A stretch of 64,000 nt of DNA from Sorghum bicolor (Eukaryota > Streptophyta > Magnoliopsida > Poales > Poaceae). Under the pieces are notes generated by a model. That model was not told the origin of the DNA and searched no databases. It worked only from the letters and a program-made list of their open reading frames with translations. Numbering within the stretch: position 1 is the stretch's first letter; each line of letters begins with the position of its first letter. This document shows positions 32,006 to 42,677 of the stretch, piece by piece. The position numbers were made by a program, and so were the translations under genes. The stretch covers positions 10,332,855 through 10,396,854 of the forward strand of contig NC_012877.2 in assembly GCF_000003195.3 (NCBI RefSeq). The letters are read 5' to 3'.

Positions 32006-33776
32006 CATGATTGTTCTTAAAGACCAGGAGATTGATGTCATACTAGGCATGAACTGGATGGCACAACGAGGGGTTGTGCTAGACATTTTGCATCGAACCA
32101 TTAAGATGCCATTGCCCAATGAGAATTCTTACCTTCTGATCCAGTTAGCTACTCCCAAACGGGCAATTGGGCAGGTTCATGCCACTAAGGTGGCTGCAGT
32201 CAAAAATATCCCGGTGGTTCGGGATTTTCTGGACGTGTTTCCTGAGGACCTACCAGGTCTGCCACCGGACCGGGATGTCCAGTTCAGCATAGAATTGAAA
32301 CCAAGGACAGCCCCAATATCTCGAAGGGCCTACCGAATGGCACCGAAAGAACTGGCCAAATTAAAAACCCAACTACAAGAGTTGTTGCAAAAAGGTTTTA
32401 TTCAGCCTAGTTCCTCTCCATGGGGTTGCCCAGCCTTATTTGTGAAAAAGAAAGATCAAACATTAAGGCTATGTGTCGATTATCGTCCCCTGAATGAGGT
32501 GACGATTAAGAATAAGTACCCATTGCCCCGTATTGACTTGCTATTTGACCAGTTGGCCGGGGCTAAAGTATTCTCAAAGATTGATTTGAGATCAGGGTAC
32601 CATCAAATCAAAATTAGGCCAGAAGATGTACCCAAGACAGCTTTTGCAACCCGTTATGGGCTGTATGAATACTTGGTGATGTCTTTTGGGTTGACCAATG
32701 CACCGGCCCATTTCATGTACTTGATGAACTTTGTCTTCATGCCAAAGCAGGACAAATTTGTGTTCGTCTTCATTGATGACATTTTGATCTATTCCAAAAC
32801 TAAGAAAGAACATGCTGAACATCGAAGAATTGTGCTGACCCGTCTCAGGGAGCATCAACTATATGCCAAGTTCAGCAAATGTGAGTTCTGGCTGGACAAA
32901 GTCCATTTCCTGGGTCATGTATTATCAGCGGAGGGAGTCGCTGTAGACCCAGGTAAAGTAGAAGATGTGTTGAATTGGAAACTCCCAACTACGGTACATG
33001 AAGTCCGTAGTTTTCTAGGTATGGCGGGATATTACCGTCGCTTTATCCCGGACTTTTCAAGAGTCGCTAAACCAATCACGACCTTGCTCAAGAATCAAAC
33101 AAAATTTGTTTGGTCACCTCAATGTGAGCAAGCCTTTCAGACTCTGAAAAGGTTATTGACAACTGCACCTGTCTTAGCCCAGCCAGATATTGAAAAACCC
33201 TTTGATGTGTATTGTGACGCATCAGGAATAGGGATAGGCTGTGTGCTAATGCAGGAGGGTCGCGTAATTGCATATGCTTCCAGGCAGCTTAAACCACATG
33301 AAGAGAATTACCCGACCCATGATCTTGAACTAGCCACCGTAGTACATGCATTAAAGATCTGGCGCCATTATCTATTGGGGAATACTTGTCACTTATACAC
33401 AGATCACAAGAGCTTGAAGTACATCTTCACTCAACCTGAACTTAATATGCGCCAGCGAAGGTGGCTAGAATTGATCAAAGATTACGACCTTGAGGTGCAT
33501 TATCACCCTGGCAAAGCAAATGTAGTAGTTGATGCCCTCAGTCGTAAGGCTCACTGTAATTGTTTAACAGTGACGCCTAAAGATATAACTTTGTGCCAAG
33601 AGCTAGAGAACTTGGAGATAGAAATGATTTCCCAAGGAAGCCTTGCCAATCTAAAGATTAATTTCAATCTCGAAGCTCAGATCATAGAGGCACAAAAGGA
33701 AGACAAAGGTATGAAATACCTTAAAGAAAAAATTTCTAATAGAGCACCCACAGACTTTAAGGTGGATAATGCATGA
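31986..33776 (+). pseudogene. Tekay reverse transcriptase-RNase H, long open block (596 codons)
   Basis: Copies the element RNA into DNA. Visible parts: the end of the protease ([10 protein letters not shown], residues 16-25), then the RT fingers/palm (about 120-310) with the first catalytic Asp at 200 ([14 protein letters not shown]) and the FIDD box at 262-265. The thumb/connection follows. RNase H (about 405-520) has D411, E448, D473 and D516 visible. The block ends at a TGA (33774-33776). It has no in-frame start of its own; it was originally one polyprotein with gag and was separated by the frameshift near 32000. Confidence 0.88.
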
Positions 33777-35113
33777 GTAATCTAGTTCAAAAACCACTTA
33801 GTGGTTCCAAAGGTACCTGAGCTACGTCAGCAAATCCTGGATGAAGCTCATACTACCAGATATTCTATTCATCCGGGGAGCAATAAAATGTATCAGGACC
33901 TGAAGCAAAGGTTTTGGTGGACGAAAATGAAAATAGAAATAGCCCGCTATGTGGCCCAATGAGATACCTGCCGAAAAGTCAAAGCTATTCATCTCAAATC
34001 CGCTAGAGAGTTGCAACCCTTGCCTATTCCAGCATGGAAATGGGATGATATTAGTATGGATTTCATAGTAGGATTGCCCAAGACGGCCAAAGGCTTTGAT
34101 TCTATTTGGGTCATTGTGGATCGTCTCACCAAAACAGCACACTTCTTACCTGTAAAGAAATCGTATTATACCTCCACCTATGCTCAGATTTATTTTGATC
34201 GTATACTAAGTCTGCATGGGGTGCCAAAGACAATAGTGTCAGATAGAGGCACACAATTTGTCTCCCAGTTCTAGAAATGCTTACATGAATCTTTGGGAAC
34301 TAAGCTTTTATACAGTACAGCCTACCACCCTCAAACAGGTGGGCAAACAGAGAGGGTGAATCAAACCCTAGAAGATCTATTAAGATCTTGTGCCCTAAAT
34401 TTTTCAGATAAGTGGGATGACTGCTTGCCTCTAGTAGAGTTTTCCTAAAACAATAGCTACCAAGAAAGTATTAAAATGGCTCCTTTGAGGCATTATATGG
34501 CCGTCGATGTCGAACTCCACTACATTGGTCGGAACCTGGAGAAAGGTGGTTCTTTGGGGTTGACTTAGTGAAAGAAACTGAGAACAAAGTTAGACAAATC
34601 CAAAATAACTTGAAGATTGCTCAGTCCCTACAGAAAAGCTATGCCGATAAAAGACGTCGACCCTTAAGATTCACCAAAGGTGACCATGTGTACCTGAAAG
34701 TATCCCCAATGAAAGGAGTAAATCGTTTTGGCATTAAAGGCAAGTTAGCGCCTCGTTACATTGGTCCATTTCCAATTCTTGACCGATGTGGACAGGTAGC
34801 TTACCGCCTTAAACTACCCGAACGATTATCCGAGATACACAATGTATTCCATGTATCTCAACTGAAAAAGTGTCTTCGGGTACCAGACCAAGTTCAAGAT
34901 ATCGAAGATGTGGAACTTGAACCGGATCTGACTTATGCGGAATATCCTATCCGAGTATTGGACCAAAGAGATAGAGTTACTCGAAGAACAACTACCAAGT
35001 GGTACAAGGTGCAATGGAGCCAGCACTCTGAAGAGGAAGCCACATGGGAATCTGAAGATTATCTAATGGAGAATTTTCCTGAGTTCCACGCTTCTCTTCA
35101 AGACAACATCTGA
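33777..35113 (+). pseudogene. Tekay integrase with C-terminal chromodomain-like tail, broken
   Basis: The zinc-binding part (33850-33970) keeps TRYSIHPGSNKMYQ and a Cys pair region but contains a TGA near 33961. The core block (34011-34274) has D17 (SMDFIVG) and D78 (IVSDRGTQF), then a TAG at 34272-34274. The third catalytic residue lies beyond it, in GGQTERVNQ (about 34345). More stops and a frameshift occur near 34440-34560. The last block (34568-35113) has the GPY-like KGKLAPRYIGPFPILDR segment and a chromodomain-like end (YPIRVLDQRD, KWYKVQWSQ, ATWESEDYL). The chromodomain in this clade is thought to direct insertion to heterochromatin. The product would not be made in full. Confidence 0.85.
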
Positions 35114-35354
35114 TAAATAGGGAGTGTACTCTAGTGAAGGAAAAGAGTAGCCAAAGCCATGTACTTAGTGTACATATATGTTTATAATTGAGTAGTCTTC
35201 CCCAGCTTCTTGTCTTATGAAAAGGTTGAAGATGAAATGGTTTGACAAATTTCCTTTTTCATTACATACCGTAACCGACAACCTTAATCCGAACAACCTT
35301 GGTTCGTTTCCTCCGCAGATTCCTCGAAATCCTCAACCTCCCAGACGGACATCT
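35114..35354. other. Junction between Tekay 3' end and Tat1-B: inversion breakpoint region
   Basis: No gene. The Tekay 3' LTR should begin here but does not. Eleven bases, TAGGGAGTGTA (35119-35128), resemble the purine tract plus LTR start seen at 25106. The next 220 bp match neither LTR by eye. From about 35370 the sequence has the ATCGGCA-rich character of Tat1-B. The exact breakpoint is not resolved. Confidence 0.6.
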
Positions 35355-35543
35355 CCACTTTAGTCGCCCATCGGCAATGTTACCGTTACAGAGACCTGCC
35401 GATGGACTGACCAGGACGTCCTGTTCAGTAAAGTATCTTATCTTCCCAAATGGATACCCCCACTTTATCCGCCCATCGGCAATATTACCGTTACAAGGCG
35501 CTGCCGATGGACCGACCAGGAAATCTCGCACAGTAAAATATCT
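35355..35543 (+). repeat. Two 84-bp direct repeats (105-bp period) upstream of Tat1-B antisense gene
   Basis: Unit 1 is 35355-35438 and unit 2 is 35460-35543. Shared landmarks are CGCCCATCGGCAAT, TTACCGTTACA, CTGCCGATGGAC and GACCAGG. They lie about 150-330 bp upstream of the TATA-like box, so a role as promoter elements is possible. Confidence 0.85.
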
Positions 35544-35684
35544 CCAGATCACGACCGCTTCCCGTCAAATCACCTGCACAATCCCTTGATTACCGTGCGA
35601 ACAGTTACCATATCTTCCTGAGTATCCTCGGATTTCACGGATACGGCGAAGTGATAAGTCAGATTTACCCTTGCCCATTTTGTC

Positions 35685-35693
35685 CTATAAATA
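35685..35693 (+). promoter_or_regulatory. TATA-like box of Tat1-B antisense gene
   Basis: Plus strand CTATAAATA in GTCCTATAAATAGTTCC, about 155 bp upstream of the first ATG (35844). It points into the antisense gene. Confidence 0.55.
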
Positions 35694-35843
35694 GTTCCTT
35701 CTCGGGTACTCCTTCTCCATCGCATCATTCCACAGTTCCAACTCCACCTTCCTGGCGGCGGCGCTGTTTGAGATCTCCAAGAACTCCAGCAAAGCACCTT
35801 CTTCACCAACCTTGAAGCCTTCGATCATCCTTTTCGTGAGGAG

Positions 35844-37163
35844 ATGGCCATCAACTTCACCGTTCCTGAGCTTAGTTCTTCATTCCACCTCCTGTGCTTT
35901 TACCGTATCCCTGTTCATCCGCAATTTATTTTACTGAACATTTTTTTCTTTTTCTTTCTTTGTTCTTCTTCTACCTTCAAAACCATTAGGATCTGTCCAA
36001 TAAAATTGCCATCCCTACCGATCAGCCACACCTTCAATGTCTTGGTCCGTTAGGGGATCTAGATCCCACCGATCTTATCAATGCAGAAACAAACAGAATC
36101 CCTTTTAGAGCCGAGAACTTTTCTCTGTATCTGTGGAAGGATACCTTCCGTTCCTGGCCCAGTCCTACTGTGGGATGGAAGGATTGGTTTTTGAGAGTTA
36201 GCCACTCAAATGAAGTCCAGTGGGGTGAAAGAAAACTAGATCAATGCATCAGGTTGTCCATTGCAGATATGCATAGGAATGAGTCATTGCTGATAGCTGC
36301 ATCTTATTTCTGGTCGGACACTCTTAATGCCTTTGTCTTTGGTCACGACCCTGCTTCTCCCACACTTGCCGATGTGGTTATGCTCACCGGCCTAGATGTA
36401 TCTTCTGCCGATAGCACCCACTTTTTTGATACCAAACCCAGTGCCAAGGTAGAAACTCGCTCCATCGGCGGTTGGTCAGGGTACATCCAAAAATACAAAC
36501 GAACAGGCCCTGTTAACATACAGGAACAGACCAGCTTCCTGAACATGTGGTTGGACAAATTTGTATTTTGTGGTCGATCGGCAGAACCAACCTCTGTCTA
36601 TCTGGCAGCAGCAGAAAGACTAGCCAATGGTGGCCGATTTCCCCTCGGCCGATACCTGCTTGGTGCAGCTTACCATCTCCTTCGTCAAGTAACCAGGAAA
36701 CTCTTGCTCGACCAGTCCATCGGCAACCTGGGAGGACCCTGGTGGTTTATCAATATGTGGCTCAGCCTTCACATGCACAAGCGTCTTGAATTCAACCTCT
36801 TCGCACAACACTTCCCCAAGGACATAGTCGAGGATTATGAACTAGATGAAGAAGAATCGGCAACTCGCTCTCCTCTGAACTTTGGCGAGGCTGTCATCGT
36901 TCTGCCTGGCACTGGTGGCAACACAGACCAGGTCAGCCGATTCTTCCAGACCTTGTACGAAGGCCTGACCAGAGAGCAGCGAGCGTGGATGCCTTATGAA
37001 GATCCACATACTATGTTCCCTCTGGTTTTCCATCCATTCAACGTCGCTCTCAACAAGGATCAAGATGTGATGATGGCACTGATCACTCCCAGAGCTATAC
37101 CAGTGAATTTCTTTAGCAGTGGGAAAGTTTCCAACCAGACTTATGAGTTCTACAACCCATCGG
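35844..37163 (+). pseudogene. Tat1-B antisense gene, 5' part: plant-mobile-domain-like protein, interrupted by Athila-2
   Basis: Gene on the strand opposite to gag-pol. A first short exon may start at ATG 35844. The main exon opens at an acceptor (CATTAG/GATCTG) at 35990 and stays open to the insertion at 37163. The long open part (from 36170) shows DWFLRVSHSNEVQWGE, ESLLIAASYFWSDTLNAF, TLADVVMLTGLDV, FLNMWLDKFVFCGRS and GGPWWFINMWLSLHM. This resembles the plant mobile domain (PMD, aminotransferase-like) family that occurs in transposable elements and in the host proteins MAIN/MAIL (from memory). It is cut inside the TSD ATCGG (37159-37163) and resumes at 48471. Function in the element is unknown. 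Confidence 0.7.
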
Positions 37164-38677
37164 TGTTGACACTAGCTAACACCACTTAGATACTAGGTTG
37201 TCATCCCTAGCATGGCGCCAGAGTGTACAAAGGTATTTATAAATGTAAAGGCTCTCTAGAAAATAATCTATTCTATCCGCAAGCGCACAGATAAAACACC
37301 TCATTGTAGCATTTCACCAGGATAAGTATTCCAGGTATCGTTATTTATAATTTTGCTCTAGGGATCTAAGGAGATGGAATTAAATCAAAGGGGCAAAATC
37401 TATCAAGGCATAGACTAGAGATAAACTTGCAAGAACATGATTACTAATGAGAAACTCGTCACACAGTCACATACTTTAGTAGGGGGTAAACCATAAAGAT
37501 AATGATAATAAAGTATAAGTTCATGGGTAGATAACACAGCGATTAGAAAATAGACTACTCCTCATATATGTAGGTGATGTCGGATTAGCTAGAGAATGGA
37601 TTCTAAGTTATCTACTAACTACTAAGTCATAATCCACTCTAGTTATCTACAAGATCATATATAGCATAAAAGACTCTTCATTCATGTATAAGGAACATTG
37701 ATAAAGTAAATCAGAGCATCGCATGACTTACTCCACAATACCGGTTCTGCCTGTCCTATCAACGGAGGGTGGACTATATAAGAATCAACGAAGCTGTTAC
37801 TATCGCGAACTACCACACGACTCGGCCTAATAGGATACATTTGCAGATAAATAACATCTAAGCACCACGCTCACATGTGATCTATCACCTAACTCCCTCG
37901 CGTCAAGAGCTAAGCGCTTTGCAAACTTATACATAAACTCATTATCAATTAGAACTATATCAAATATAGAACTAGAGCAAACTAAGAACATAATAATTAG
38001 AGACATAATGCAATTAGAACAATAGAATTAGAGAAAGATATGAATAATACCAATCTTTATTACCGAAGATCCGAATCCAGAGCGTAGTGCTCTACTTCTC
38101 TAATTGCTATCTAATCAACCTCTAAACTTGAAAGATTAGGGAGTAGCTAATTCTAATTCTCTATGGGAGAGAGATCTAAACCCTAACTTTGATGGCTACC
38201 TCTGAATAATGATTTCTCCTCTCTTCCTCCAGGGGCCAGGGGGTCTGGTTTTATAGTCCCCTCAAGTGAACGTGAGCCATTGGATCAAACCGACATAGAT
38301 TGTATGGTTTAGATTGATCCTTTAGGTCGGTGGGGCGTAGTCCCGAAGCAGAGTCCTGGTTGGCTTCCTGGCCAGGGCGGGCGCCCAAGGGGGGTGGGCG
38401 GGCGCCCTGCCCCCGAGCCCGAATCGCTTCCCGTTCGTTCCCGTGGCTTCTGGATCCTTCTAGATTGAGGAAAATTGCGCGGCACGTAATTATCTCGTTG
38501 TAAACATGACATGTGGGCCTTCTCTCCATATTTTCTGATAAACCCCTGTAGAAATAGATAAACACCAAAACTCATGGAATTCTGTCAGATAAAACCCTAA
38601 TTCTAGATGTTTGTTTCATATTGATCCTTTTTCATGTTTATTTGATTATTAATTTTAGTACTTAAGGACCGTCAACA
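37164..38677 (-). repeat. 3' LTR of Athila-2 (1514 bp)
   Basis: Plus-strand ends are TGTTGACACTAGC and GACCGTCAACA. Only a handful of substitutions separate it from 46958-48470, for example ggcgcc versus ggtgcc near the start and tagtaggggg versus tagcaggggg at 37481/47275. The near-identity indicates a recent insertion. A minus-strand TATAAAA box lies near 38247. Confidence 0.93.
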
Positions 38678-40690
38678 AACTCCCCCAAGCTTACCCTTGC
38701 TCGTCCCTGAGCAAACAGCTAAACTCAGACGGATCAGGAGTTGCTTCGATGTTTTCTTTCCTCACAGGCACACATGCTTTTACATAAAAATTCTTCCAGA
38801 TTAGAGTGAAGTGTTATGAAGTTTAGTACCTGCACTTAAGTCTTAAGTAATCGAAAGACAAAATAGTTAAGCCAAGCACTATTCCTCCTGTTTATACTTC
38901 ACTTTTGTTCTAGATTTTTTCATAAGTTTTCAAAATAAAACTCAGAGTTCCCAGCAATGATTCTCTCAAGTCTCTCTATATGTAGTATTTGTGGATCCTT
39001 ACCATGATATCACTTACCTATAGCTAATGGAATATTTAAGTGGAGCTCATAGGAGTGATAAACAACTCATACATATGTTGTCTAATCGAGCCATGGATCC
39101 AAAGGAACTCAGCATATAATTAAATCAAGATGTGCATGTGTGATGGAGTAAATGATAGTGATGGTGAAAATGCATAAGTGATAATAATAAAATTTAGTTC
39201 TCATTGCTCCTTATATTGCTATTTCTTCTCTTCTTTGATCTTTGCTTTGGGAGAACATGGGCTATCTTTTTCTTTTTTTTTCAGGTGGGTAGTAGATACC
39301 CCTAATTCTACTGTCGGACACTTGTCCATTTTTTCTGCTCAAGTGGGCATCTTTGTACCCCTAATTCTACTTCGGACACTTGTCCATTTTTACCTCTCGT
39401 CTCACTCTTTTTCTTTCTTTTCCGAGGTTCCGGGCACTTGCCCCTTTTTATTTCCTCGTATATTTTTGCGTAACCCATGCCTCTTCTGCATTGAATCTTT
39501 TTAGAGAGAGAGAATAACAATATTCGGGACAGTGAGTGAAAATATTTTTAGCAATTTTAATGATTGATGAATGCTGTGGTAGATGTGTGTAAGTGAATAT
39601 CTTAACTTAACCACATGAAAAGCTCCTAAGGGTCGACACAGCTCGATCAAACTCAATGTAAATATAGTAAAAGATGTTATAGCAAGTATGGCTGTGGTAG
39701 GTAGTTTGTTATGCTAGGAACTCATCATGTGATTTGCAAGTTTTCAAAATAAATCTCCAGAACTTAGTGTAGTAGGAACAAGATAAACAGTGGCTCAACT
39801 TTATATCATGCCTTTCTCTCACCTAGACTTTAGTTTTATGCTTCCCAAAGATAGTAATTTTAGTTTTAGTAATTCCTAGAAGAACTCTAATATAAAAGCT
39901 AGGTACTTGTAAGTAAGCAAACAGAGCAACTATTCATCATTTCCATCATGTATATTTTTGGTCTTTTTATTTTTTTCTAGAGATTAAACTTAGCATAAAA
40001 ATAAAGCACACTTATCTACACACTCTTTTTATTTTGTTTTCATGTTTATAAAGTGCAGTAAATTAAAGCAAGAAAATATTTATTTGGTTTTCTAAGTTTT
40101 CCTTTTAAGGTAAATAAAATACTAAGACAGAATAGAATAAATACGAAGAGCAAATAAAAACTTACTTGATAAATTTGGGAGGAACTCCCCCAAGCTGGAT
40201 GTTGACGTCGGTCTTACTCGATGTTCCAGAACCGCATCATGGTTGTGATGTTGTCGTTCATTGTTGTTGTATCTTGTCTCAGCTCTTGCACTGCAGCGGC
40301 ATGGTCCTGGTTCCATTTTTGTTGCTCTTCCAGGAGTCTTCCATGTTCTGCTTGCGTGTTCTGGAAGTCGAGGAGGGTGTTGTCGGTACGAGTGAAGAAA
40401 GCACCGGCCTCTTGATAGTAGTCATTCGTGAAGGCGTAGGAGGCGTCGGAGTATCGTCCTGCATCAAATTGGGGCGGAGGTCTGGATCCTGAAGCTCCAT
40501 ATGGATCAGTGGAATACCTGCCCGTATGAAAAGGCGGGTTTGTCCACTGGTGATCTTGGCTCTTCGGCCATGTCTCCTCTGTTGGCTCTTGTGGTTGCGC
40601 ATGACGAGCCCATGGGTCTCGAAGGACTCGAGGGTTGTAATCGCAATAATGCAGGTGCGCTGCTTCTTCTGGTCTAGGGTCAGCTCCATA
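38678..40690 (-). other. 3' non-coding block of Athila-2
   Basis: 2 kb without a convincing gene. It starts with the purine tract at 38678-38695. At 39280-39465 it has repeated ATTCTACT, GGACACTTGTCCATTTTT and CGAGGTTCCGGGCACTTG, related to 6461-6590 in Athila-1. At about 40170-40690 it has decayed coding-like sequence that continues the Gln-rich tail of the ATHILA-type ORF in shifted frames. Confidence 0.65.
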
Positions 40691-41770
40691 TCAAGTGCGT
40701 TCTCGGTGAGTGGTTATCCTTTCAGATGCCACTCGCTCTGGAGTTCTCTGGTTCACTGGTGTTGCTGCAATCTCAATTAAAAAGTTTTGCACATAGTAGA
40801 GGCCAAGGTTCGGGTTAGGTAACCGAATCTTGCCTTTATCATCATATAGCATATACATTATATTCCCCTCTTTCTTTAACATCCGAGCTTGTCTAAATGT
40901 GTCATAGCCATGGTAAATTCTTAATTCTTCTATGAAGTCCAACGATGAGTTTTCTAGTAAGTGAAGATTAGTGGCTAGACGAGTGATAAGTGAAGTACAT
41001 CCTACTGGTCCCTGAAGACTAGGTATACTAAGCCAATGTGAAACTAATAGTGTAACAGGTGAAGTGGGTACTTTACTAATAGCAGCATATAAAAGTTGTA
41101 AATCTCCTACTCTTACTTTCCTAATATCGTCACGATAGAAAAGATTGTACCCAAGCCATTTGTGGAACATCCTAAGAGTGGGGTGTTCCATGTCACTGGT
41201 TCGGGCTTGACTGTAAAAATTATCTCTAGATATTTCTCTCCAAAACTGGTGTCTCTCAAAATTGGGTAAATCGGAGTCAATGTTCAGGATGCATCTTGAA
41301 GAGAAACCAAGATGGTCGCTTAGTTCTCTCCAAGACAACATAATTTCCTATTTAAACATCCGAAAAACAATTCCCCCCTCATAGTATTGTAAAGTGCAAA
41401 GAAATTCGAGGGTGAGAAGACAAGAACCCAGCTTAGTTATATTCCAAAAATTTGTCCAACCCATCATTTGAAAAATTAAGTCAAATTCAGTGTCCATACC
41501 TGTTTCTCATAGTAGGATTGGATCGATAGTAGGGGTGTGAATGAAATCTTTGTTCTTCAATTGCTGATAGACTTCCTTCTCTCTTCGGGTCTTCAGTCCT
41601 AGGTCTCCTATCTTGAGAAGGACCTTTACTTGCTGACCTGATGAAGATGATGGAGCTTGTGTGGGTGTCGGATCGACGCTCATCTCTGATGGCTGTGAGG
41701 AGTGTCGGGATGAACTCCTTGTACCAATGTTCTTGAGAGCCTTCCCTGCATTCTTCACCTTCTTAAACAT
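40691..41770 (-). pseudogene. ATHILA-type ORF of Athila-2, interrupted
   Basis: Start taken at MFKKVKNAGKALKN (41770). The N-terminal block (41770-41507) has a basic Ser/Pro-rich stretch and ends at a TGA. The sequence up to 41342 is related but has further stops. The long block 41341-40691 (216 codons) has LSWRELSDHLGFSSRCIL, HPTLRMFHKWLGYNL, LQLLYAAIS and GKIRLPNPNLGLYY. These correspond to FWKDLSKYLGF, LRLYN and VIRLPNPGL segments in Athila-1. No transmembrane span or catalytic motif is evident. As in Athila-1 it lies downstream of gag with no pol between. Confidence 0.68.
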
Positions 41771-42677
41771 CCTGCAAACAAAAGTTGGCAAAAACACAAC
41801 TGGTGGAAAATGTGAGATAAAATGTTAGTGGTCAGCTGTCCGGAGTGTCAGTAGTCCAGGGGTTAATCGTTCAAGTCAAGTTGCTATTTTGGTAGAGCCT
41901 CCCCCTAAACAACTTTTACTTCCGCTTAGACAACGGGATCACTACTTGCTAGGTGACAAACACTCTCTCAAAAGAACTCCAACCTTCCCTTCCACTCTTC
42001 TCTTTCTTTCTACTCTCTTCTCTTCACTACAAAAGCTCCTTCTCGGGAAACTGAGATTTGTGTGGTTTTCTGAAGTGTTTGTGTGAAGAGAAGGGGAGCT
42101 GGAGGTGGCCTTTAATAGGCTGAGCAGGGGACAGGGCGGGCGCCCAAGGTAGGTGGGCGGGCGCCCACCCCTGGTGTCCATCCTGGGTGTGCCTCCTTCA
42201 CATGCTTCCTTGCTTTGATCTCACGCAAAATAATATTGTGTTGGTAGTGGTTGGACGGTGGAAAGATGTCAGGTGAGTGGAAACATATTGGTGGATGAAA
42301 TTATGTGATGGGATGTATGTGAGGTGAAGTGTATGACATGTGGGACCCAAAGAGTGTGGGTCATGCTTCTAGAAGATCAATATAAATAAATATAATGCAG
42401 GAAAATTTATGAGAATTGAAACTTAATTAAAATGATAATGGAAAATATTTTTGTGCCTCCACAATAATTAATAAATATGGGTTGTAACACACCACGAATA
42501 TTATTTATATGGGGCTTTTTGATTATTATAATTATGCTATGAATGTATATGACTAATGCAAGAATTAATTATGCAAGAAGTTAAATATGAGAAAATTAAT
42601 AATGCGGATAAATACCGATTTACCTCCCGGTGAGGGTTTGGGATTTTTAGGTCCCCCAAGCTGGACCTCCAAATCTT
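41771..42677 (-). other. Spacer between protease and ATHILA-type ORF in Athila-2
   Basis: About 900 bp without a gene: AT-rich at 42230-42620, with a GC-rich patch at 42120-42180 (gggcgggcgcccaaggtaggtggg). That patch echoes the GC-rich segment of the LTR (38370-38410). The missing RT-integrase would be expected here. Confidence 0.55.

Larger units (their letters stand above)
25111..35130 (+). mobile_element. Tekay-type chromovirus (Gypsy), 3' LTR displaced by inversion
   Basis: 5' LTR 25111-29296, PBS for initiator tRNA-Met (TGGTATCAGAGC), an extra coiled-coil ORF, gag-protease, RT-RNase H, integrase and a chromodomain-like C-terminus, all plus strand. The 3' LTR does not follow pol. It is found inverted at 60401-64000. 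TSDs are GGGAG (25106-25110) and, reverse-complemented, CGGAG (60396-60400, one mismatch). The right limit is uncertain: TAGGGAGTGTA at 35119-35128 could be the polypurine end and first LTR bases, after which the match to the LTR stops. The internal genes carry stops and frameshifts. Confidence 0.88.

Noticed and set aside
35114..35354. Assembly error as the sole explanation for the inverted right-hand segment
   Set aside because: Not excluded, but less likely: the opposite-strand LTR, TSD and CACTA pieces all agree on one simple inversion. A collapsed or mis-joined repeat remains the main alternative until long reads are checked.
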